Source: Gordionus sp. m RMFG-2023 (taxonomy: Eukaryota > Nematomorpha > Gordioida > Chordodea > Parachordodidae). Taken from it: a DNA stretch of 64,000 bases. A program made the translations under genes and the position numbers. Shown piece by piece: positions 24,001 to 36,000 of the stretch. A model generated the notes under the pieces. The model made no database searches. It was not told the DNA's origin and saw nothing but the letters and a program-made list of their open reading frames with translations. How positions within the stretch are numbered: the stretch's first letter is position 1; each line of letters starts with the position of its first letter. The DNA lies in assembly GCF_954871325.1 (NCBI RefSeq), contig NC_088778.1:21065120-21129119 (forward strand). Reading direction: 5' to 3'.

Positions 24001-27000
24001 TGCTGATAACAAATATATGAAAATATTTTTATAATTTTTAGATTCGATTGTATTTTAACTTTTTTATAATATTTTTTACAAATCAAATAAAATAAAATTC
24101 AACTTAATATATATTTTGATTAGATCATGGCCGTCAAATAAAATTTTAATTAAGGTGGCGATGAATAAATACACAATTTATTTTTGGTTATTATAATATT
24201 CAACTCAAATTGTAAAATTTTATTCAAGCTCGGGTCGGGTTGGACTAAAAAATGTGTGCTCGGGTCGGGCTCGAACAAAAATGTTTTTTTAATTCGGGCT
24301 CGGGCTGTTAAAAATTACTTTGCAGACCTCTACGTAATATATAACATGTAAAAACTAAAATTATATACCATATTAATATACATTTGATGTAAATTTTTTT
24401 AGCTTATGTAGTTCTTACTGTTATATTATTTATTTTGTAAGTAATGTGCAAAAATATAAACACATTGTTTTATTTTTTAAATGTTTTATTACTGTAAATC
24501 CAATCGTCTATCTGATATAAATAATTAAAAAAATATGCCCATAAATTAAATGGATGTATAAAGAGTGATGAAACGATATTATATTAGAAGAGGAAGAAGT
24601 TCTTTATAATTGATAATATTGTTAAGGGTGTCTTTTTCAATAATCACAAATGATATATAATATTTGAAGAAATCACTTTTTTGAAATTGGTAGCTTTTAG
24701 GGCGCTAATTGGCAGCGCTTTTTTTGCAATTTTCCGTCTGATGACAACACTGACTTTTATACAAACAAAATTATAGTAGCTCAAAATAATATTTTTAACA
24801 TTTCGCAATATGAAATGGATGTTTTATTATATTTTTAAATGGATTTTTTGCTTACTGAACCCTGTGTCGAACCGAACCGCGAATCTTCCTTCCTTGAAAC
24901 AAATGGTCGATGATGTTGGCTCAAAAACATTTCACTTAGCTAACAATTCTACGGTTGAAAAATCTTGAAGAAATGAATTATCTTTAGCTGAGTACTATGT
25001 ATAAAATCAGATATTTACTTTGGTTTATATTTATTATTTGAAAGGATAGTTGTTAATAATATAAGTACAATAACAGGTTACGACTTGCAAGATGCTAAAT
25101 AATTTAATTTGTTTTTTATGAAAAATTTCATAGCCAATGAATTTGTAGTATGTTAGTTTTTTTAAAATAAAATAATATACTTATAAATAAAATATTTCAC
25201 GATTTTTTTTATAAAAATTGGCATGTCGGAAGTATCCCTTTTAAATACGAATACTTGGTTTCGGTTCGAAGTCGCAGGGAAAGAAAAACTGGGAATGTTG
25301 CATATATATATTTTAGAAAATTTCGATAATAATATTGATAGATTGTTTTTAAAAAATCGTAAAATATGGAGTTTTTTTTTAGATATTTCTAATAAAAATT
25401 TCCAAATTGGGATTTTTAAAAAAAAATAATTTAAAGTATTACCTCTTCTAATATCTATCAATATTGTCTTCGAGATTTTCTTGAATGTATAAAAAATATT
25501 CCAAGTTTTTCGCGTTCGATCTCACACATTATTGGTTTCTAATTTTTTTAAAATATTAATTTAGAGTTGGAAACAAATTTTACTAAAATTTAAATTAATT
25601 AACGATAAAATTTAAAAACGGTGTAAAAATTTTTAAAAAATAGTCAATTTGTGTTAGTTTTAAGGAAGGATATTATGAAAAATAACGGTTCCCGTTCTAA
25701 ATCGCTAAAACAAAAATCGCTAAAAATTGGGAACCTGGTTTATATCTCCTAGAAAATTTTTAAAGTAAATTTGAAATTAATATTAATAGATACTAGGGGA
25801 TTAAATACTTGTATTTAAATCTAATTAATTCAATCCTTTAAATTAATTTTTATAAATTCCATAAAGAACATATATTTTTAAAAAGTGAAAAGCCAGATTA
25901 AATTGTAAATGTTATCGTGACTCGAACTGGAGGGGGGGGGGCACAACATTTAAAATAAGATAATGTGAGCATTGTTATCTCTTTCTTACGCTAGGTATTT
26001 TTAGAAAGAGATTCATGAATAGTTTAGAAAATAATTTTTAAGGTAATATATATTTATGCAAATTTGTAATAAATAATTTAATTAGGTAATAAGCATTTTT
26101 AATGTGATTCACTTTTAAATGTAATATCTCTGGGGAGGAGACTATACCCTAGATACTCCCCCCCCCCTGTTCTCTAGTGATCTAAAGCCTAATTTTTTAA
26201 GCCCGGCTAGGCTCGAAATATTTTTTAAAAAATTTTGCAGGGCCAGCCTGAATTCGAAATTTTTTTATAAAATTTTGCCGGTCCTGCCTTAACCCGAATT
26301 TTTTTTAAAAAAATTACCGGTCCGGCCCAAATTTATTTAAAATTTTTATAATTACTCAAAATAAAAGATATATGTTATATGGCGTTTAGTTTTTATAAAT
26401 AAAATCAAATATTTTTATTTTACATAAAAAATTTAACATAAAATTGATAAATTAAAATATATTTTTAAAAAAAAATTCAAGGCCCGACCCGGCCCAAATT
26501 TTGCAGATCACTACTGCCCTCTCCCCTAGTTATAGCCTTGATAAATTTCTGTATATATGAACATACTATAATCAGGCTTGTTAAATGATCCCTTTAAAAG
26601 GGTCGAATCACGATCTTTTCAATAAAGGGATCGTGATCAAGGATCGATTTTAAAAGATCGTGATCCTTACCAGTTTTTTCTATGATACATTTTTCTTTAT
26701 AATCTAAACTTATTTTAAAAAACCTGAAGAAAATTCATGCCCAATGCAAATAATTTATTGTAAACAAGTTATTTTTTTTAATTATATAATATTATTTTAT
26801 AATAAATTGTTAAAATATTTTTAAAAAATGTTATAATTTTCTAAATAAACCTTTAATAATAAGATTTTTTCTACACACCATTAAGAACATATTTTGCTGG
26901 AATACATGATGGCAAAGATGTATTGTATAAATTTTTTTACAAATTTATATAATTCAAAAATACTAACTGATTTCACATTTGAACAAAAATATCTATTAAG

Positions 27001-30000
27001 TGAATTAGCATTTTGCGATAAATTTTTACCCAAAAAAGTTTCTCTCTCATTCAAATTATCATTGGAATTTGAATCTTGCTATGGTTGGTTGAGATGGTTT
27101 CCAAATGAGTAATGAGACTGTTTTCTAAAAGCTTATTCATTGCCAGATTAATGTATAATCAGTTGAACTTGAATCTTGGGTGGGTCATTGTTGTTACAAT
27201 AATATTGCGGTCATCGTAAAAGGTTATCTTTATTAAGAAAAGTTAATAAATATTATAAAATAAGGATTCATACAAATAAAAAAATTATTGCACCAAATTG
27301 ATAATTTAAGACCGTTTATCAATACTTCTAAGAAGGCACGATGAGGGGCTGGCGATACCATAAACAATCAAATTTGCTCAATTTATGTATTAGGATTGCC
27401 ATAACCAGTTATCAATCCTCTGCTCATTTTATCTTCTCGTTATAAAATATATTCTTTAATAAATAAACATTACTCTTGTTTAAACATCTTAAATCCGATT
27501 TCATCACAAACTTCCCCCAGTCTCACACCCCCATAGGCATCTTATCCATTAATTTGACAGGCTGATATTAAGAATTCCTTCTAGTCTTTTAGGGAAATTT
27601 CTCTAAAAGAATATCCGCCATTATAGGCAATATATTCAGTTTGTTAATCGGCTGAACATTTGGCAATGTTAACATTGATATTCTTTTAAATTTTCAGCTT
27701 TTTATACAATGGTCGTTGTAATACGGTTATTATAGCACCGGCTTGTGCTTTGGTCGATATATGGTGACAAAATTATTGAGGATATCAGCAGATAAAATAT
27801 AATCGAAATTCGAGATCCACTAATTCCAACTTTTTGTTATTTTTTTGGCAACAATATCGCTCTCTCTAAAAACCCTGCTCTGAGTTAATTATATTCTGGT
27901 TTAAAATTTTAAGAAAAATCCACCTGGAATTAATGTAGATTTTGATGGACATTAAAATATGACGAAGATAGATTTTAATTCTATTTTGTGTAAAAGTAAA
28001 AAATAAATATTGAAAGGATCTCGCACTATCCTCATTTTTAAAAAGGATCGTCGATCCAGACAATTCAAATCCAGGATCGGCGATCCTTTAACAAAATGCT
28101 TTGCATAATGTTATATTATACATTTTTTAGATTATGCGAATATATATATAGTATATATTTAAGAAAAATTATTTCCATTTTTTTCTAAATTAGATTTCAA
28201 ACATGGTTAATATTAGATAGATAATAGTTTGAGATAAGAAGGCGGAGTCGAATTAAAATAGTTAAGCGTTTTAAATTTTTTTATATAAAAAGCTATTAGA
28301 TAAAAAAAGTACAGTAGAATATAAAAATTTTTTAATCACCAGGAAGAGTTGACGAACGGTTACGCTTCATGTGAATCCTTATGTCATCATAACAATGATG
28401 ACAACTCATCGGCCCAAATGTACGATTCCAATCTCCATTTTAATCAACAATACGAATCCGAATTCAATCACGACTATGACCATCCTGTTTCAAATTCTGA
28501 AGAGATCGATCAAGACGAATCTCTCAATCATTCTAACAGTAATCGCAAAAAGAGAGACATTGAATCAAACGAGATTGTAGACAGCAATGTTTATGATGCG
28601 CCAAACAATGGGCAAAATGGTGATAAAATCAGGGTAGAAAACGACCTAGAAACCTTGATTATGGTATATTTTATAGAGAAATTGTGTTATTTTTTGCTGA
28701 TTAATTAGATTTGAATAATATTATGAATTTAAAGTTTTTTCATAAATATGATAATTTTTTTACTCTTTCATGCCGAGTACATTTTCAAAAGGCCAAGATT
28801 TGTTCCAATAAAAAAGACCAATTAAATGCTCATAATTTTTTTGGTTTTATTTATATTTTCACGAAATTTAAGAATATGTTGTCAAAAAGTCTAGATTTCA
28901 AATATTAAGTTCGAAATCGAATCAATTATTTAAATCTCTAAGTATACATCGAGTAATTAGGATATATCTGTTATACTGGTGAATTCACTATATTTTTAAG
29001 TTACATAATAAAATTTATGTGGCTATTAATATATTTATAAAAATTGTTCATTTAATATAGAAATATGAAGACCTAGAAAAGAAATATAATTCTTCCTTGA
29101 TATCGAACGCCGAATTATCGAACGAAATTGAATCCTACAAATATCAGATTGAAACTCTCAAAGATGACGTCGACGATTTTGGCTTAAAAAATTCTCAATT
29201 GGAACGAGATAGCAAAAGGGAACACAATGTTAAAAACATTTAAATTTGCATTGCTAAATTATTTTATCGATTAATCTTTTCATTCTATCTTCAAAACTCG
29301 TGTTTATATAAAGTGAGCATTTAATTCTATTTTTAGAGCCTCAAAATCTTTTATATTTTATTAAGGTTTTTTGTGTTATATAAATGATTTGAAATGATTA
29401 TTTAGGAACTTTTAGTATTGCGTAAATTACACCAAGCCTCTTCGGAAGAGTTAAAGCGTGCCAAAGAACAAATAATCAAAAGGGATCAACTCATTATAGT
29501 TAGTATGCATTTAATTTATAATATTATTTGTTAACTGGGCTGATCTATATCCCTTTGCATTATAATAACTCCAAATCTTGTGAAATATATCCTATTTTTT
29601 TTAAATATGTAATTTCAATCGAATATCAATTTCGTTTATAAAAAAATCAACGAAAAGTATCAATTAATCTTATAACGATGTCCAATTTTAGCTCAATTTT
29701 TTTGGTCAATTAAATTTATATATAATTTTAAAGTATTGAGCTACTTTGAATAATTTTATCACAATAATCTTAACCCTGTATTGCATGCACTATGTTAGAA
29801 TAATTTTTTTTAACCAAACTAGATTTTTTCTTTCTCTCGATACTATTAATAATATCATGGCTCACTTTTTTAAAAAAAATTCTAAATTTCTTAGAAGATG
29901 AACGGTATGTGTATTAAAATACACATTATGCAATTAAGGAATAAGTTTCAATTTTTTCCACAATAATTTTTATTATATTATAAACTATATATATAACTTT

Positions 30001-33000
30001 ATTTAAATAATCTATAAAACAATTATTTTTGGGCGTAAAACATTAATGTACACCACATTTTTTGCAAGATACTTTTGTTGTAAATAAGCATCCTGGCATT
30101 TTACATCTACCCTTCTTATCATTATATTTGGGACAAAAAGCCATTAGGTCTTTCCTAACCTCTTCATTTGATTAATATTGTTCCGGTCCTTTTTTACATT
30201 TTTCTCGATCACCAGCTTGAACTGACTTTCGTTTTGGTACACTGTTTGAAGTTGCCATATTTGCTAAGGACTTCCGCCACCGAAATTTTGAAATTGTACA
30301 AACTAAATTGATCTTTGTATGCTATTGATATACAATTATAATCATGTCTATATAGTAGCCATGAATTTATAACATGTCAAATATATGTAAAATTCTTTTC
30401 TTGATTTCGTATGAATTCTATATAAAGAAAGTATAGAATCCATTATTATAAATTTTAACAATATGGACATTTTATCATGATTTTATCCTTTTTTTTCTAT
30501 CATATCCTTCACAGTCTATTAGTGGATGTGCACCTACAAAAATGCTTAATTAAGTCACAGCACGATTGTCGTGCCACTTCACTGAATTTAGCTTTACTCC
30601 GTTTATTATTGTTTTTTTAAATAAAAAAAATCCTCGCCCTTTTTTTCAACTCCTAAACTGTTGGGAAGTTGATATTTGGAAGTCGATTACTTCTGACTAT
30701 AGCCGCGCAAAATATCCCCTCTTTGAGCGAGTACGGCCTGCTAATTTGGGGAACAAAACTAGTATCAAAAAAGAATTTATAATTAATTTGCTGCGGCATA
30801 TAAGAAATTAAAAGGAGCACACATTGTCACTTGCTCCAACATCAGGCAATCCTTCCGCTGGTAGTATTTTCCTAATATATACTTAATAATTGTGCAGAAG
30901 GCTATCATCTCCGAATATTAAAAAGAGTTTATAGCCCTATTTTATGTTTTGAGTGTTATATTGCTTCAAAATCATTATTTTGTGTTTATAAAAACTCCTC
31001 ATCAGACTTAAATTTAAATCTTTAAAATTGTTAGGTATGTTAGCACAATTCATAATTCTAAAAATATTAAACTCAAATTAAATACTTTAATTACATAATG
31101 GGGCTTTAAAACCATGCATGATCATTACAAAATATAATTATCAAAAATAATAAATAAATATAAAATAATTTCTTAAACATTTATTTTTAACTTTTATTTA
31201 TCTAATTTTAATGTTTTGAAATTTGTCAAATATTTTATTTATCTTTTCCCGATGTGTAGAAAATTGAGTAGACAATTTTATAAAAATACCATTTTTAAAA
31301 ATAGCCATTTTTTAAAAATAGGGCATAATAAAATGCGAAATTAAAAATATATAATAGATCACGTGGCCCAAATTAGCATTTGAATCGAAGATACAGATTT
31401 TGGCTTCAATTACAAACCATACAATTTATTTATAAGATATTTATATAATTTGTGATATGTGGAATGAGATTCACACTATGCAATACAGGGTTTAGTGAAA
31501 TTTACATTTTAAAAATTGATAAATTTATCTACTAATTTTTATTCTGAGCCACCATCTCGGCCCCTGGGTGAGTTTGAAATCTAAAATTTTTCTTGGTTAC
31601 CATAGATTCTATCAATTAGAAATTTTGAAAATCAATTTCAGACGAGGTAGGACCTAATATTTTTAAAAAAATGTCCGGGCCTTGCTTAAATTTTGAAAAT
31701 GTTTAAAAACCCTTATTATTTAACCAAATAAAAGATGAGTTATGTTTATATTTTATAATTATTTTAGATTTTTAATTGCTAAATATTTTATTTATACTAT
31801 TCTTTTGAGTTATATAACTACTTAATTTTCAACTATTGCTTTTTATTACTAACTTTATTCTAGTCAACTTAAGACAAATTATTGGATTATTGCTTTATTT
31901 TAATTTAACTCACCAAAACTACAAAAAAACATAATGAATACAAATCTATATATTGCAAACATAAAAAGAGATGTAACTATTAAAAATCCCTTATTTTCTC
32001 TTATGCTGTATACAAGAGACAAGATGGAAAAAGTACTAGAATGATTGGCGGTATGGGTTTAAAATACAAGTTTTTCTGGCGGTATATAATAAGGGCAATT
32101 CTAGCATTGGTATGCTTGTTGCGGAGAAATGGGCCGTAAAACATTGGATGCGAAAATAAAGATCGAATATTAAAAGTCTGATAAAAGATTTTTTTAGCAT
32201 GATCTCATTCCATCTTAAGTTAGGAGAGAAAACTAAGAATTTTTTGGGCACAGACTGTTAGAAATGATATCAGGTGTGCCAAATGGGGAGGCAATTATGA
32301 TAGATGGCTATTTAAATGGACCTGTTAGAGAACATGCTTAAGGATATGAAGGAGTTTATGAAGGCTTTATCTTTGATATGTAAAATATAAAAGGAGAGAA
32401 GATACTAGATTTTGGTGATGCTATAGAAATAGTTATATGTAACACACTCTTCAAGAAAGATAAAAGCAAATTGACGACTTATGAATTTAGTGATGCAAAA
32501 ACTATAGTGGATTATTTATTGGTAAGGAGAAATTGGCTTAATTGTACACCTCCAGGTTAAAGGTGTGAGAAAATCAGAAGGAATTATGTGCCAAGGCATA
32601 AAGTTTGTAAGTCAATTTATAATGATCCTGGCCGAGAATTATGCCGAAGCATCTGACATGAGAAGCAATGAAGAAGGTATTGCTGAAAACTACGGAAGAG
32701 ATTTGCAGTAAGGGACCTATTAAACACAAAGAGACATGGTGGTCGAAATTGGATTTACCTAGACCTATGCGCCGACGAAATTTCGGCGGCCGGCGCAATT
32801 TTTAAAAATCTAATAAACGGCCGGCGACGCGCCGATTTTTAGCCGCCGTCAATAAAATCGACGCATATATGAATTTTTTTTAATTGCTTATTAATTTTAC
32901 AAAAAAACAAATAAATATACACTTTTTTACATATATCTCGGCATATTTTTTAATATTCATTTAATAGAAAACTTATTATATCCAAAATCGATTTCGTAAT

Positions 33001-36000
33001 TTAAATATCATGTATTGCTTTATTTAAATTTTTGAGACATAATGATGATCTTCTTGAATTTAACGTCAATCCAGCGGTAGATAAAACTCTTTCACTAGGT
33101 GTGCTAGTCGCCGGAATGCAAAGAATTTTTTTGGCGAGCCTGGAAAGATTGGGAAGTTCACTCTTCTTTTCTCTCCAAAAATTTAGAACCTCCATATCTT
33201 GTGAATGTCGTTTTCCATAAAAACTGTGGCATTCTTGTTCTAAGTCACCTAACTTGGAATCAAAATTTATATTTGTTGAATGTTTATTTGCCAATTTTGT
33301 CAAATAATTTGAATTTAATAATTCATCTTCATCCTCATTAGCTATATATAACTACCTGATTATCATCATTCTCTATGTTTATAACTGCCTGATTATCATC
33401 ATTCTCTATAAGTTTATGATGTTTTATTATAAATTCTAAGCTGAGCAATTTTGCTTTATTAAATACTTTGACACAATTGTCAATTTTTAAAATCTTGGAT
33501 CTAAAAGAGAAAATAAAAAATAAAAGAATATACTTATATAATATTACTTGCAGATTACAAACCGGAAATCGTAACGTGAAATAATTTCAGAACTATCACT
33601 ATCATTTACTATTAAATGTGTTTCAATTTCACTTCTAAAAAGTAACGCCAAATTTAAAGTAGGCCCTTTTGGTACTGAAAGAAATTCGACAGTTTCTTTA
33701 AATTTTGAAAGAAATGCTAATAGTTCTTCTACTAGATCAGATTCATAATTTGATAATTTGAGATTTCCCAATTCTTTTCAAAACATTATTAATTAAATTC
33801 TTATTTAATCTAGATATGCTTTCTAGCATAATTAATATACTATGCCAATGTGTTGGGATATTTAATTTTAAGGTTTTCATATGCTTGGAATTATTGTTAC
33901 TATTATCATTTGAATTGCCAATTTGAAACCGGGTATGGATCAATGCTGTCAATATCTAACATGTCTGATATTAAATCTATTGTACTTAGGCATTTTCTTT
34001 GATATTCCTCGAATTCAAATTCAACCTCTGCAGTTTTATATCTTAGAGCAGTAATAATTTCTCTAATTCTTTTGCAAAAAACTTCCAGACTATGGATTTT
34101 TTATTATCCAGAGTTAGGATACTAAGATTATTTAAATTATTAAAGTAGATGCATCCATTTTAAAAATATGTAAAATTATGGTAACTTTTGGAATTTTAGA
34201 TTTTTGATTGATTGAATTCTATAATGACGTCAATATAATTTAGATTTTAAAATAGTAGAAAATAAAAATTCATCAAAATCCTGATTGACATTAAAAAATT
34301 CAAGAGTGATGTTGACCAATTATTAGAATAAAAAGGTAGAAAGAAATTTCGGCGGCGTTTTCGGCGTAACCAAAAAAGGTCGGCGGCCGGCCAACGGCCG
34401 TCTAGATATACCAAAGGCCAATTGAGTAAAAGAAAAGAAGTTATAAGAAATGGCAAAAATCAAAGACGGAGGGCAATAAGGAGGCATACAAACTAGAAAA
34501 TAAGGTTCCAGGAGGCGGCGATACAGGAATTGAAAAGGTTCCAAATCGTTAATGAACTGGAAACTGAGGAGACAAATAAATTTTATGGTTAGATTCGTGC
34601 GCTCCATGAAATCAAAACTTTATAATGTCCTTTGAAAATAAAGGACGAGAAAGAGAGACAGGATGTAATGGCGGTTCAATGTTTGTGAAATTCGATTAAG
34701 AATGTTGTTATTGAAAAAAAAGAGATTAAGGAGACGTAGAAGTATGGAAAAATTACTAAATTAGGAAAATGAATGGGATACAGATGTGCGATGTGATAAA
34801 GTTGGATTCGGGAAGAAAATGGGAAAGTGTTAAAGATAATGAAAAGAGCTAAAGCAACTGGCTCAACAAAGGTGGTAGGCAGTTGATGAAATTGGAGTGG
34901 AATAGATAGAGAACTATGTAATGCGATCCTATTCAAAGAAAGTATTCCAGCAGATTAAAAAAGGGGTGTATGTACTATGTAGTTATACCGATTTACAAGG
35001 GAAAAGGTGATCCGCTAGATTGTGGCTCATATTGAGCTATTAAGCTTCTGGAGTTTAGAATGAAAGTTTTCGAGAGAAGCTTAAAGAGAGAAACAGAAAT
35101 CATGTAAAAATCGATGTAATAGAGATTTGTTTTACACCCGGAGGGGAAATAAGTATTCAATCTTCATGGGAAGACAAATGCAATAAATATATGAGGCCAA
35201 GAAACAGGCACTTTATTTTGCTTTTGTAGGCTTCGAGAAGGCGTTTGAAAAGGTCCCGCATAAAGTTACTAAATGGACTTAAGTGATGGAAATGCACTAG
35301 GATGCCCAAATGGTTGTTAGAACACATGGTGGTGATAGCGAGATCTTTGAAGTAAATATTAGGCTACATTAAGAAGGATGAGCCCATTATTATTCATAGT
35401 AATGTATTTGGTGACGAGAGAAGTGCAGGGAAGACTACCTTAGAAACTTCTATATGCTGACGATTATTTACTGCTTGCAACAAGTGAGATAGAGCTAAAG
35501 GATATGTTAATTTAGATAAAGTTTAAAAGTGAACGAATGATTGGTGATTGGAGGAGAAGGACCAAGAAATAAGGAAGAAACTGAAACTTGGTCATGTGGT
35601 GTATGTGGGAAAAATGTTGATGAAGAAGATAATTTTTTACTATTTAAAATATATTACATTTTATTTGTTTGTAGGAAACTATGCTCTATCCATCTTTTAT
35701 TTTGGGTATAATAATATAATGCCTGATATCTAATACTTTATAAATAAATAAAAAATTAAAAACAAACAAAAGGTTAGTAAAAACTTAAAAAAAATCATTT
35801 TACATTTCAGGTCGGGCTTTTCTGGACAATATTTAAAAAAATTTAATTAGATTAGACCGGACTGAACAAATATTTTTTTAAATATTTCAGATCGGTCTGG
35901 GTTTAAAAAATAGGCCGGCCTAATAGAGATCACTACTCAATACATAAATTAAAAAATCTGATAATACGTTTCCATTATATTAATTAATAAATTTGGCATG

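Larger units (their letters stand above)
22951..24513. mobile_element. Inverted-repeat element split by a hAT insertion
   Basis: About 70 bp at 22978-23046 (GTAGTAAAACATTAAAAAAA ... TTTTTGCACATTACTTACAA) is inverted at 24428-24497. The outermost words CAGGCGACGATAGG and, in reverse complement, CAGATAGACGATTGG also correspond. Without the 1272-bp hAT and its duplication the element would be about 280 bp, a typical MITE. The target duplication of the outer element is not convincing. Confidence 0.65.
32010..35632 (+). mobile_element. APE-endonuclease LINE remnant interrupted by a hAT
   Basis: Before the hAT (up to 32759) the translation gives endonuclease words: EKILDFGDAIEIVICNTLFK, KSKLTTYEFSDAKTIVDYLL, and a KHKETWWSKLDL join. 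After it (from 34413) come linker words YKKWQKSK, then RT: VPIYKGKGDPLDCGSY, IKLLEFRMKVFERSL, a FVGFEKAFEKVPHK-like block, LSPLLFIVMYLVTREVQG and LLYADDYLLLATSEIELKDM. CGVCGKNV closes the readable part. These are APE endonuclease and RT blocks of LINEs; I do not commit to a clade. Many stops and frame changes are present. It lies in the 6.5-kb LRRFIP intron. Confidence 0.8.

Noticed and set aside
26894-27112. Tigger/pogo-type helix-turn-helix (FESCYGWLRWF)
   Set aside because: Only one short motif resembles the domain, while the element around it has hAT-like ends.
33556-34936. Several open frames opposite the hAT and LINE remnants
   Set aside because: They are antisense or out-of-frame readings over the recognisable transposase and LINE sequence.
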